From contig NZ_LKEU01000033.1 in the NCBI RefSeq assembly GCF_001766835.1, positions 214,575 to 278,574 on the forward strand: DNA of 64,000 nt, written 5' to 3'. A program made the translations under genes and the position numbers. The stretch is from Acetobacterium wieringae (GTDB taxonomy: Bacteria; Bacillota; Clostridia; Eubacteriales; Eubacteriaceae). The notes beneath the pieces were generated by a model that made no database searches, was not told the DNA's origin, and worked only from the letters and a program-made list of their open reading frames with translations. Positions 17,442-25,769 of this stretch are shown in pieces. Within the stretch, counting starts at the first letter, position 1. Each line of letters opens with the position of its first letter.

Positions 17442-17657
17442 ATGAAAGCAACCATGCGAAAAGAACTAAAAATCGGACTTATACTATTTGCCCTATTTAA
17501 TCTCGTCAATTTGTTCACCAATAACCTGTTCCCAGAAGTACCGGCCCTGCACTTTATCCTCGGTGGGCTGGCCGGGCTGGCGTTTTGCGAGACGATTATC
17601 GGTATCTTACCGGAAACCACTTACACAAAACTGAAAAAATTAAAAAAGAACTTATAA
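17442..17657 (+). CDS. Small membrane protein, last gene of XRE cassette
   Basis: A 71-residue protein with a basic start (MKATMRKELK), two hydrophobic segments (about 11-27 and 36-56) and a Lys-rich tail. AAAGGGAG precedes the start. It begins one base after the previous stop region, consistent with coupled translation, and is followed by a strong terminator. Function unknown. Confidence 0.65.
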   Translation: MKATMRKELKIGLILFALFNLVNLFTNNLFPEVPALHFILGGLAGLAFCETIIGILPETTYTKLKKLKKNL

Positions 17658-17660
17658 ATA

Positions 17661-17695
17661 AAACCCTCAACAACCGAGAATTGTTGAGGGTTTTG
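17661..17695. terminator. Terminator between convergent genes
   Basis: AACCCTCAACAA / TTGTTGAGGGTT stem (12 bp) followed by TTGTTGT; it ends the XRE cassette and lies close to the end of the convergent reductase gene. Confidence 0.8.
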
Positions 17696-17746
17696 TTGTG
17701 AAATTATTAATTTTATCGGCTACTTCTGCAACCGTCTTTTTTAAAC

Positions 17747-19456
17747 TTAGTTTGCAGTCGTCTCAAACTGAAGTGCGGCCAATTGATAATGGGCGGTTTT
17801 ATAGGTACTGTAGCCACCAGCCAGATTGTAAATATTGGTAAAACCATGGCCCTTAAGAATCCGGATCGCCAGATACGCCCGTTGTCCCACCTGACAGCTT
17901 ACATAAATCGGGGCATCTTTGTCGATTGGTATTTCACCAATCCGATCCCGAAGACTATCCAGCTCAATATTCACGGCACCCTTAATCCCACCTGCCCGGA
18001 CTTCCATCGGTGAGCGGACGTCCAGTAGAAATCCGCCAGCTGCGATAATCTGGTCAATTTCATGCCACTGAACGGTTTGATAAACGCCATCGATAATATT
18101 CTCGGCGATATAGCCCAGAATATTCACCGGATCTTTCGCCGATGAGAACGGCGGCGCGTAAGAAAGTTCAAAGTCCTGCAGATCCAGTACCGTGGCACCC
18201 AATTTCATCGCCGTGGCAATCACATCGATCCGCTTTTCAGTGCCCTCCTGGCCAACCGCCTGGGCGCCAAGAATTTTCAGGGTTTGCGGGTCATACAGCA
18301 GTTTTAAGGCAATATTGGTGGCATTGGGATAGTACCCGGCATGGTTGCTGCGGTGAGCCACTACCACCTGATAGGGGATTTTTTTGAGATCCAGCAGGGC
18401 AGCATTATTGCCGGTGGCGGCAATGGTCTGATTAAACACCTTGGCTACGGCAGTTCCCTGAATCCCGACATTACCGATTTTTTTACCGTTAATATAATCG
18501 GCTACCAACCGTCCCTGACGATTAGCCGGCCAGGCCAAGGGAATGGCAGTCGGCGTTTTGGTGACAAAATCGACCACTTCCACGGCATCGCCGATGGCAA
18601 AAATATCGGGATTGACGGCATCATTTTCGCCGATAAAGACCTCATAATTGGGGGTCGTGACGATATGTCCCCGGGGCCCCACTTTCAGGTTAGCCTGTTT
18701 GGCCAGGGCATTTTCCGGCACCACCCCAATCGCCAGAATAACCAGATCGGCTTTAAGCACCTGGCCGCTTTCGAGCACCACTTCATGGCCCTCGTTCTGG
18801 AAATGATCAACCCCATCTTCGAGAATCAGATTAACGCCATTGGCATTGATTTCCTGATGAACCAGCTGGGCCATTTCAAAATCCAGCGGTTTTAAGACCT
18901 GGTTCATTTTTTCCACTAAAGTCACATTGATTCCCAATTCCTGGAGGTTTTCAGCCATTTCAACACCGATAAAACCGCCGCCAATGACCACGGCCCGGCT
19001 AACCTTGCCACTGTCCACCACGGCCTTGATTTTATCGGTATCGGGAATGTTTCGCAGCGTCAGGATATTTTTGGCTTCCGCCAATCCCGGAATCGGCGGT
19101 GCGATGGGTTTGGCCCCCGGTGAAAGGATCAGTTTATCATAGCTCTCGGTATAAATTTCACCGGTTTGATGGTTTTTTACCGTCACGGTTTTTTGATCCG
19201 GATCGATGGCGGTTACCTCACTGAAATTGCGGATATCCAGGTTAAACCGTTTGGACATCCCTCCAACCGTTTGAACCAGCAGTTTCTGACGATCGGTAAT
19301 CACATCGCCGATGTAATAGGGCAATCCACAATTGGCAAATGAGATATATTCGTCCCGTTCAAACAGGATGATCTGATCTTCCTCACTTAAACGTCGAAGT
19401 CTGGCGGCTGCGGTGGCACCGCCAGCGACACCACCGACAATTAGTATTTTTTTCAT
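17747..19456 (-). CDS. CoA-disulfide reductase-like flavoprotein with C-terminal rhodanese domain
   Basis: FAD- and NAD(P)H-dependent pyridine nucleotide-disulfide oxidoreductase of 569 residues. N-terminal FAD motif ILIVGGVAGGATAAARLRR; the single redox cysteine in SFANCGLPYYIG (C43) is the hallmark of the CoA-disulfide reductase/NADH oxidase group; a second nucleotide site reads VVIGGGFIGVEMAE; FAD contact in IFAIGDAVE. From about residue 470 a rhodanese domain has its active Cys in YVSCQVGQRAY. Such CoADR-RHD fusions reduce CoA disulfide, CoA persulfide or polysulfide. The glutaredoxin gene just upstream on the same strand suggests a thiol/sulfane-sulfur handling operon. AGGAGA precedes the start. 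Confidence 0.88.
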   Translation of the reverse strand: MKKILIVGGVAGGATAAARLRRLSEEDQIILFERDEYISFANCGLPYYIGDVITDRQKLLVQTVGGMSKRFNLDIRNFSEVTAIDPDQKTVTVKNHQTGEIYTESYDKLILSPGAKPIAPPIPGLAEAKNILTLRNIPDTDKIKAVVDSGKVSRAVVIGGGFIGVEMAENLQELGINVTLVEKMNQVLKPLDFEMAQLVHQEINANGVNLILEDGVDHFQNEGHEVVLESGQVLKADLVILAIGVVPENALAKQANLKVGPRGHIVTTPNYEVFIGENDAVNPDIFAIGDAVEVVDFVTKTPTAIPLAWPANRQGRLVADYINGKKIGNVGIQGTAVAKVFNQTIAATGNNAALLDLKKIPYQVVVAHRSNHAGYYPNATNIALKLLYDPQTLKILGAQAVGQEGTEKRIDVIATAMKLGATVLDLQDFELSYAPPFSSAKDPVNILGYIAENIIDGVYQTVQWHEIDQIIAAGGFLLDVRSPMEVRAGGIKGAVNIELDSLRDRIGEIPIDKDAPIYVSCQVGQRAYLAIRILKGHGFTNIYNLAGGYSTYKTAHYQLAALQFETTAN

Positions 19457-19481
19457 TGGGTTATCTCCTTCTTGCTATTTA

Positions 19482-19817
19482 TTATTTGGTTTCAAAGCTG
19501 GTTTTACATTTAGGGCAGCGGATGGTGATTTTGCCCTTATTACTGGGGGCCCGCATTCTGGTCTGACAATTCGGACAGGTCACCACCCGATGATCGACCA
19601 GTTCCAGTACCTTGGCCTGATCCAGACCGATCACGGCATCATCGCCGATGATAAAGGTCGGTACGCCACGAATGCCCCTGCGGGCCATTTCCTCTTGGGC
19701 CGCGACATCAACATTAACGTCCTTCTCAACAAATTGAATGTGATTCTGCCTGAGAAAAGCCTTTGCGGTCTTGCAATGCGGGCAGGTCTGGGTGGTAAAT
19801 AAGGTTACATCTTTCAT
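19482..19817 (-). CDS. Glutaredoxin with C-terminal zinc ribbon
   Basis: About 111 residues. The N-terminal glutaredoxin/NrdH-like fold has redox motif TCPHCKTAK, cis-proline in GVPTFIIG and the helix VIGLDQAKVLELV. The C-terminal third is a zinc ribbon, CPNCQ...CPKCK, closely similar to the ribbon of the membrane protein encoded at 20806-21216. The ATG at 19817 has AGGTG six bases upstream. It precedes the CoA-disulfide reductase gene by about 25 bases and probably works in the same thiol pathway. Confidence 0.85.
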   Translation of the reverse strand: MKDVTLFTTQTCPHCKTAKAFLRQNHIQFVEKDVNVDVAAQEEMARRGIRGVPTFIIGDDAVIGLDQAKVLELVDHRVVTCPNCQTRMRAPSNKGKITIRCPKCKTSFETK

Positions 19818-19935
19818 TACTCTCACCTGATTTCTTTTTTTATTTATGACTTTGTTTGTTTATAAATTAACGTAATTCATCCTACCAGATTTGTACCCGA
19901 TTCTCTGTGATTTCATCACATAGGAGTTAAAATTG

Positions 19936-19980
19936 ACAAAAAAATAAAACAACCGAAAACTTCTGTTTTCCCGATTGTTT
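19936..19980 (-). terminator. Terminator, minus strand
   Basis: On the minus strand a stem AAACAATCGGGAAAAC / GTTTTCGGTTGTTT with a short loop is followed by TATTTTTTTG. It would end transcription coming from the small Cys-rich protein gene through repeat copy 2. Confidence 0.65.
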
Positions 19981-20028
19981 TATTCAGAATGAACAGTCTG
20001 TGACTGTTGAGGTTGTCGATAAACTCCC

Positions 20029-20126
20029 GTACCGACCAATTGTTAATCTGTTGTCCGCTGCGAAATCGGACAGGCGATGCCGTGTCCGCTCCGATGCGGA
20101 CAACATGATGTAACAATTGTCGGTAC
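20029..20126. repeat. 98-nt palindromic intergenic repeat, copy 2
   Basis: Same element as at 11436. In this copy TTGTCCGC (20051-20058) pairs perfectly with GCGGACAA (20096-20103), whereas the other two copies have a T-T mismatch at that position: a two-sided change that keeps or restores pairing. The copy is bracketed by an exact 18-base direct repeat (19991-20008 and 20150-20167), itself a small hairpin ACAGTC/GACTGT. Outer flanks TTGTCGATAA and TTATCTTTTTTGACAG are shared with copy 3. Confidence 0.88.
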
Positions 20127-20224
20127 TAGGTTATCTTTTTTGACAGTCTGAACAGTCTGTGACTGTTTTCTCATTTTTATCAAACCACGCTCTGTTTCAG
20201 ACCGCTTCTTCAATCCGATCCATT

Positions 20225-20461
20225 TCACAACAATACGCCACTTTCTTTAATTCGGTTTTTTTTACGGTTTTTCATTTCCTTATAGGCAAACTTGGTTCCT
20301 TTTTTACAGCCATCATCCTTGACCATCAAAACCGAAAGTCCTTCCATCAGCAAGGTCATTTCACATTGACGGGGGCAGCTGTTACAGGTGAGTTTAATTT
20401 CGCTGATCCTATCCTCTTGCGGAATTTTCACTTTTTCGTTTTCTAAATATGTCTTGCTCAT
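20225..20461 (-). CDS. Small Cys-rich protein, DUF1667-like
   Basis: A 78-residue protein starting MSKTYLENEKV after GGAGG. It has CNSCPRQC (C-x2-C-x3-C) and then VKDDGCKKGTKFAYKEM, a pattern like the DUF1667 family (CP.GC ... G..C.RG..YA..E), whose members sit beside flavoprotein oxidoreductases and may bind a metal. The likeness is by eye. It stands alone between repeat copy 2 and the DnaJ/zinc-ribbon genes. Confidence 0.6.
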   Translation of the reverse strand: MSKTYLENEKVKIPQEDRISEIKLTCNSCPRQCEMTLLMEGLSVLMVKDDGCKKGTKFAYKEMKNRKKNRIKESGVLL

Positions 20462-20734
20462 TGATTCGCCTCCAAAACCTTTACTCAGAAACAGATTGAC
20501 CTCGACGACACCGCCATTGTTTACCGGGACCGTCGCCACGTTCTGGCCGATTTTTGTAAAATATCATCTTTTCTGAATTATAACACAAAATCCAATGATT
20601 GTTAAATAAATAACTATTGGAAACGTTATCTGTTTTGGTGGTTAATCTTTTTTAAAGAATCCTTCTGCTAAACCGATAAATTTTAATACCGAATGATCCG
20701 TCTTCACCCAAAAAACAATTCGGTAATCTGATCT

Positions 20735-20790
20735 GCAAAAAACCCCCCCTCTTTTCAGTCATCTCACTAATTGAGGGGGGATTTTTTATT
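20735..20790. terminator. Terminator, likely bidirectional
   Basis: CCCCCCTC / GAGGGGGG stem with ATTTTTTATTT after it on the plus strand and GTTTTTTG on the minus strand. It ends the DnaJ-zinc ribbon pair. Confidence 0.75.
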
Positions 20791-20805
20791 TGACTACTAG
20801 TTTCT

Positions 20806-21216
20806 TTACACAATCACCCGAACCGCAAAGGATTCTTTGCACGCCGGACATTTAACCATATGTTTACCCCGTTTGATCGGCAGTTTCAGGGTCTTCCTGC
20901 AATGGGGACATTTCCGATACCGATGAACCCGGATTTCTTTGATCCGCCGCAAAAATATCCGGCCTGATTTTTTGACGGGGTTCCACAGTTTCAGGAATTG
21001 TTCGTTTTCACTCCGTCGGCGACTGATATTTCGGGAAAAACCCCGTAACACCATCAGCAGAATCAAACCGTTTGAAATGACCATCAGGATCGTTGAATTG
21101 ACCATCATATTGATCATCATCAGTCCCAAAGCCAGAAATAAGCCAGCGTAATAAAGCGGATCAATACCATAACGGCCCGTCATAAAGCGGATCAGCTTAT
21201 TTTTTATACTTTCCAT
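20806..21216 (-). CDS. Membrane protein with C-terminal zinc ribbon
   Basis: A 136-residue protein with two hydrophobic segments (about 19-36 and 40-58), a basic Arg/Lys-rich middle and a C-terminal zinc ribbon CPHCRK...CPACKESF. The ribbon is closely like that of the nearby glutaredoxin protein. AAGGAG precedes the start. It follows the DnaJ-domain gene on the same strand after about 30 bases, so both may serve a membrane-linked folding or assembly task; this is inference only. Confidence 0.7.
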   Translation of the reverse strand: MESIKNKLIRFMTGRYGIDPLYYAGLFLALGLMMINMMVNSTILMVISNGLILLMVLRGFSRNISRRRSENEQFLKLWNPVKKSGRIFLRRIKEIRVHRYRKCPHCRKTLKLPIKRGKHMVKCPACKESFAVRVIV

Positions 21217-21248
21217 TTGTTGTCTCCTTCATCCGTTAACCATCGATA

Positions 21249-21968
21249 CTAAAATATTAATCCCAAAAACGACAGCAAAAACTGGATTGCATAAAAACCA
21301 ATAAACAACTTAACGATGGTACCCAGTGGGGAAAAACTGGACGTGCGTCGACTGGTGCTGCCAAACCAGCTGCGTCGGCCACTCATTTGACTCAGCAGGT
21401 TTTGATACTCGGCATTATCCGGCTCCATCTCAACGGCCATGCGGGCATGTTCCCGGGCTACGTCCCGGTAACCCAAGCCATAGTTGGCGATGGCACTATA
21501 AAAATGCCACTTAGCGCTACGATCCGCGAGATGATTAAGAATATTAAGCGCTTCTTCGTAGTTGTTCATATTAATCTGGTCAGCGGCGGCTTCAAAACTG
21601 TAGCTCCGCCGCTGGCTGTAAAAAGCTCCAAAAATCCATTCAAAGGGATCAAAGCCTTCAAAGGGGTCAGCCTGACCGCTTCGGCCATCGCTGCTGCTAT
21701 ATCGATAGGTATAGGTTCTGGTTTGTCCCGGATGACCTGGTTGATAGGGACTGGCATTGCCATGAGCATTGCCGTAAGCATAGTTGGCCTGACCGCTTTT
21801 GATCAGATCATAGGCCGCATTGACCTCGCTCATTTTTCGGGCGGCTTCCGGATTACCTGGATTCAAGTCGGGATGGTATTGCTTTGCCAGTTTTTTATAT
21901 GCTTTTGAGACGTCCTCATCACTGGCATCGTGAGGAACCCCCAAAATGTGATAGGGATCCAAATTCAT
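21249..21968 (-). CDS. DnaJ-domain protein with C-terminal membrane segment
   Basis: Protein of 239 residues with a J-domain at the N-terminus (MNLDPYHILGVPHDASDEDV...KQYHPDLNPG), including the HPD motif H32-D34 needed to stimulate DnaK. A Gly/Ser/Tyr/Gln-rich linker follows, then a TPR-like helical segment (NYEEALNILNHLADRSAKWH ... VAREHARMAVEM) and a hydrophobic C-terminal helix (about 220-239). No Gly/Phe or zinc-finger region of true DnaJ, so it is a type III J-protein tethered to the membrane. The start has AGGTGG 8 bases upstream. Confidence 0.85.
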   Translation of the reverse strand: MNLDPYHILGVPHDASDEDVSKAYKKLAKQYHPDLNPGNPEAARKMSEVNAAYDLIKSGQANYAYGNAHGNASPYQPGHPGQTRTYTYRYSSSDGRSGQADPFEGFDPFEWIFGAFYSQRRSYSFEAAADQINMNNYEEALNILNHLADRSAKWHFYSAIANYGLGYRDVAREHARMAVEMEPDNAEYQNLLSQMSGRRSWFGSTSRRTSSFSPLGTIVKLFIGFYAIQFLLSFLGLIF

Positions 21969-22214
21969 GGTTATTCCACCTTTATCTGCAAATTTATTTG
22001 AAAATTTAATCGTGGAACGATTGTACCCCTTAATGTTTAGGTTTTGTTTAAACAATTGAATAAAAGCATTTCAGATTTATGTAAATAGCCTGATAATTTT
22101 GTTTCTTGCGAGATTATTTAAAAAAATTCTTTTTTGTTCATGCCCTAAAAAAACACCGCCAACCGATGAAGATCTCATCTGCTCACGGCATTTAAAATAC
22201 TAATTACCTATCAT

Positions 22215-22802
22215 TCAGCGTTTTTGTGACAAAATTCCGATCGTCGATCGCCCCGGTAGCACAAAATAATTATCGCCCAGGGTCACGCCAATTTTGGCGG
22301 TTTCGCCAGCAAACATGTCAAACAGTCGTTTCTGTTCCACCGTTGACCATTCTTCCCCGTTTCCGGGAACGTAATCCTGCGCCGCTGACCAGCCAGCTTC
22401 AGCTTTAACCGCCTCGGCAACAAAGACCTTACCGGTATTGACCAGCAGATTCATGACCTCATCAATCATAAAAAGCTCCATGGAGTCTTTCAAAATTTTG
22501 GCATAATCATCCAGCTCCGTACCGACCGTGACAATATAGGGAAAAACCGGCTCGCTCTGGTCGACATAGCCCCGGAGCAGTGTGCTTTCAAAAGGCACTC
22601 CGTTGATTTTAACCCATTCATCGGTTTTTTCGGTAACCTCAGCTTGAAAGTAAATCGCCTTGGGCCGGGCAATCTGTTCCACCACTTCGTAAATAGGCTC
22701 GAGAATATCCAACATTGCTTCATTGCCTCTTAAGTGTAGCTCTTTGTCCAGGGTTTCCATATCGTAATTAAAGGGAAATTTCTCAAAAATTCTAAACTCC
22801 AT
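22215..22802 (-). CDS. Methionine synthase activation-domain-like protein
   Basis: A 195-residue protein related to the S-adenosylmethionine-binding reactivation domain of B12-dependent methionine synthase. Motifs: VPGNGEEWSTVEQKRLFDMF and IGVTLGDNYFVLPGRSTIGI, which match the family's PGYGDWP.EEQ..LF and IGVTLT.S..M.P..S.SGI. The full enzyme domains are absent. In acetogens, stand-alone activation-domain proteins are thought to support corrinoid methyltransferases. The ATG at 22802 has TTGGAG 8 bases upstream. No neighbouring corrinoid gene is present. Confidence 0.8.
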   Translation of the reverse strand: MEFRIFEKFPFNYDMETLDKELHLRGNEAMLDILEPIYEVVEQIARPKAIYFQAEVTEKTDEWVKINGVPFESTLLRGYVDQSEPVFPYIVTVGTELDDYAKILKDSMELFMIDEVMNLLVNTGKVFVAEAVKAEAGWSAAQDYVPGNGEEWSTVEQKRLFDMFAGETAKIGVTLGDNYFVLPGRSTIGILSQKR

Positions 22803-23023
22803 TTTTACATTCTCCAATCTTTTGACTTGTTTTAAATATACCCATTCTTCATTAAAATATTAAATAAGAGTAAACTTTTTATTGTAAATTATGTTTCTCT
22901 ATCCAAACTCATTGTGACGACCCATTGCGATCCCTACCAAATGAAAATCTGTCAGCATATCTTTGCCGAATTTAAAAGTATTTATTTTATGTAAATAAAC
23001 TCTGTGATAAAATGATTTTACCA

Positions 23024-23048
23024 GCTTTTGCAAAACATTTGCAAAAGC
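23024..23048 (+). promoter_or_regulatory. Inverted repeat before Cache lipoprotein gene
   Basis: Perfect 11-bp inverted repeat GCTTTTGCAAA / TTTGCAAAAGC with a 3-base spacer, 13 bases before the AAGGAG ribosome binding site. It could be an operator or a leader hairpin. The TTTGCAAA core recalls the operator words of the XRE cassette at 16467-16520. Confidence 0.5.
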
Positions 23049-23072
23049 AAAATAAACTAAAGGAGTCACCCA

Positions 23073-24647
23073 ATGAAAAGAAAACTGCTGCCCTTATTAC
23101 TTATCCTGGCTCTACTGTTAAGTGGCTGTGCAACAACCAAATCCAGCAACGGTAATCCCGATACGCTTTCTGATGCAACAGCTGCACTACAGACGGAAAT
23201 GGACGAGATCCAGACGATGTTGGAAGAAATCGGAACTTCCGTCGGGAAAAGCCCGGCCGGTGATGAAAAAGCCTATTCACTGATGAACAAACAACTCAAC
23301 AGTAAAACCTATTTCTTTGATATCCTGGTCTGTGATGCCGATTCCAATGTGACCCAGGTCGCCACGAAAATGGACAGCCCTTTTATTGGTCTCAATTTAA
23401 AAAGCATCAACCGCCATCCCGAACTATTTGTCGATACCCCGGCGATGGTTATCAAACCCCACACCTCCACTGATGACACCCCTTACCTCTATGCTTCAGT
23501 ACCGATCAAAAACGGTGGTTGGGTAATCGCCTACATCGATCCTTATAGCTTTGGGGCCGAACTCAGTAAACTGGCCATTGGACAGAATCTCGACCTCGGC
23601 CTCATTGACACCAATGGAACCAATGTCTACACCAGCAACATGACCGAAATCGGCAAAAATATTCTGACTGACCCCATTTACAGCAGTTTTGTCGAACTGC
23701 AAACCCTGATTAAAAATAAAATGATCCCCAATGCCCAGGGCGAAGGAACCTATACCTATAATGCCGTCGGCACGAATGACCCCGTGCAGAAACAAGTAAA
23801 ATGGGACACTGTTAGCGCCTTTGGCTCGGATTTGCGGATTTATGTCAATTCCGAACCTGGTACGGGTGAACCCACAACCAGCAAAGGTGACCTGCGCCAG
23901 TTTACTGACGAGGAATTATCCTGGTTGGATACCGCCAGCACCTTTATCTATAGTGAATTCACAACGCTCGAAAACCTCACCAAAGCAGCTGTGACTGCCT
24001 ATCAACAATCCGGTGAAAATAGCGACGCTTTCTCCAGCGCCTTAGCCGCCATTGCCAAAGAAAGCCCAATTGCCAAAAATGTCGCCTTTGTCAATAATCA
24101 AAACCTCATTACCAACGCCTATCCCACTTATTTTAAGGGTATTTCCTTTGATCTTTATGATAAGAACATTCCAGCTATCAGCCAGCAAAAACAGCCTTTT
24201 ATCACCGACCTGACCTTTGCCGATCATCAGTCTCCCTCGATGCAGCTGCTGGCCTTTGTAACCCCCGTTGAAAAGGATGGTCAGATTGCCGGATATATTG
24301 TGACCCAGGTACGCCTCTATGATTTTGCGGCCTATCTGACCAATCTGGAAAGTATCGGCAAAGATGTCAACTTCATGCTCACCAATAACGACGGAACGAT
24401 TCTATACGATGGTGATCTCACTGAAATTGGCATGAACACGTTTGAAGATGACCTCTACGCTGAAGGCACCTTAAGTGACTATATTCACAATGAATATAAG
24501 CCCAATCGGGAAGGCCAGTCCCAATATGAATTCTATGGCGCCGGAATGACAGAAATCATTCCCAAGCGGGTTGTCTGGAAAACCATGACCTTTATGTGGA
24601 ATGACTTTAAGCTCAGCATGAATTCGGAATGGAAACCGGTGGAATAA
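23073..24647 (+). CDS. Lipoprotein with two tandem Cache-like sensor domains
   Basis: A 524-residue lipoprotein (lipobox LLLSGCA, C19). Two halves look like duplicated Cache/PAS-like outside sensor domains: first about 50-290, second about 300-524. Both contain a segment of the type Asp-Thr/Asn-x-Gly-Thr with Tyr, an EIGKN/EIGMNTF turn, and a closing stretch: VKWDTVSAFGSDLRIYVNSE and VVWKTMTFMWNDFKLSMNSE. No histidine kinase, methyl-accepting or cyclase output domain follows, so this is a free ligand-binding lipoprotein, perhaps a partner of an unlinked receptor. Gene stands alone. Confidence 0.75.
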   Translation: MKRKLLPLLLILALLLSGCATTKSSNGNPDTLSDATAALQTEMDEIQTMLEEIGTSVGKSPAGDEKAYSLMNKQLNSKTYFFDILVCDADSNVTQVATKMDSPFIGLNLKSINRHPELFVDTPAMVIKPHTSTDDTPYLYASVPIKNGGWVIAYIDPYSFGAELSKLAIGQNLDLGLIDTNGTNVYTSNMTEIGKNILTDPIYSSFVELQTLIKNKMIPNAQGEGTYTYNAVGTNDPVQKQVKWDTVSAFGSDLRIYVNSEPGTGEPTTSKGDLRQFTDEELSWLDTASTFIYSEFTTLENLTKAAVTAYQQSGENSDAFSSALAAIAKESPIAKNVAFVNNQNLITNAYPTYFKGISFDLYDKNIPAISQQKQPFITDLTFADHQSPSMQLLAFVTPVEKDGQIAGYIVTQVRLYDFAAYLTNLESIGKDVNFMLTNNDGTILYDGDLTEIGMNTFEDDLYAEGTLSDYIHNEYKPNREGQSQYEFYGAGMTEIIPKRVVWKTMTFMWNDFKLSMNSEWKPVE

Positions 24648-24691
24648 CAAACCTGGCCATTCTTTTATACTTTACCCTGACACCTGCGCTA

Positions 24692-24740
24692 AAAAGCCGG
24701 TTCAAAGCAGACAGATTTTTCTTCCGCTTTGAACCGGCTT
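24692..24740 (-). terminator. Terminator of the AraC-type regulator gene
   Basis: Fifteen-base-pair stem AAGCCGGTTCAAAGC / GCTTTGAACCGGCTT; read on the minus strand it is followed by TTTTT. It probably also stops transcription of the convergent lipoprotein gene. Confidence 0.75.
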
Positions 24741-24764
24741 GTCTGGCGTTGGTTGTCGATCAGA

Positions 24765-25676
24765 CTAGCTGTTGCGAATGGCTTTAACCGGATAGGCTTC
24801 AATGTACCCGCGGTAGCCCATCGGTGCCAATTGGAACCGCGGTGCTGCTTCGGGTGCCCATTGGTAGCCGTAAACGGTTGGATCAAAGCGTTTAGCATGC
24901 TCCCAGATCGCACCGATTTCGGCCATAAAATCGATATCATCATAGGGTTCACCCTGAAATACCAGCATCGTGCAGGGCGGCAGCTCGATCAGCTCGTATC
25001 CTTCCGGAATGACATTGGCATAATCCAGCGGTACCTCCACCCCCTGTACATATTGGGATGTCCCTTCCCGGATCAGATGCCCGGGCAACCACATCCCGAT
25101 GGGTTCGTACAAGGCTTCCTTGACACTGGTCAGCACCGACCAGATCTCACAACCAACTTCTTCACAATAGCCAAAATACTCGGTTGCTTTGACACCCCGC
25201 TTTAACAAAAGCTTCCGGGCTGGCCGCTCAATTACCTGAACAAATACCGTTTTGGTTTCTTTTTTTTCGCTCATTCTATTCTCTCCTTTATGCATCGACT
25301 GGTAGGTATCGAAAACTTTCTGAGGCATAAATAATTTGATCGGCGGCGTCTGACGACCATATTTGCCGGGGGCCATACCAAACTCCCGGGAAAATGCCCG
25401 GGTAAAGCCTTCATGGGAGTCAAAAACAAAATCCATGGCTACATCGATGATTTTCACCTCCTCATCTCTCAAAAGAAGTGCTGCCTGCGTCAGACGCAGG
25501 GCCCTGATATAGTCAAAAGGCGGTTTTCCCGTAACCTCTTTGAACAGCCTGGCCGCATGCCAGGGCGAATATCCGGCTACATTGGCCAGTTCTTTCAAGG
25601 TGATCTTGCGGTGGAGATTCGTTTCGATATACTCCTGCATCCGCTGCACCGCCTGAATAACCTGTGCCTCTTCCAT
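24765..25676 (-). CDS. AraC-family regulator with GyrI-like effector domain
   Basis: Regulator of 303 residues with two helix-turn-helix motifs at the N-terminus (LKELANVAGYSPWHAARLFKEVTG and IIDVAMDFVFDSHEGFTRAFSREFG), followed by a GyrI-like ligand-binding domain (from about 145) ending GYRGYIEAYPVKAI. This order is that of the Rob/BmrR-like multidrug-responsive activators. The ATG at 25676 is preferred because GGAGG is 8 bases before it; a GTG three codons earlier overlaps that site. The heterodimeric exporter genes directly upstream on the same strand are plausible targets. Confidence 0.88.
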   Translation of the reverse strand: MEEAQVIQAVQRMQEYIETNLHRKITLKELANVAGYSPWHAARLFKEVTGKPPFDYIRALRLTQAALLLRDEEVKIIDVAMDFVFDSHEGFTRAFSREFGMAPGKYGRQTPPIKLFMPQKVFDTYQSMHKGENRMSEKKETKTVFVQVIERPARKLLLKRGVKATEYFGYCEEVGCEIWSVLTSVKEALYEPIGMWLPGHLIREGTSQYVQGVEVPLDYANVIPEGYELIELPPCTMLVFQGEPYDDIDFMAEIGAIWEHAKRFDPTVYGYQWAPEAAPRFQLAPMGYRGYIEAYPVKAIRNS

Positions 25677-25769
25677 TTTTCTCACCTCCTGACTTGATTA
25701 TAGACCAGAACTTCAAACCGTTCTTGACATGCCTTGCGAAACGACCATTTTCTCGCACCCGGGTAGCCA

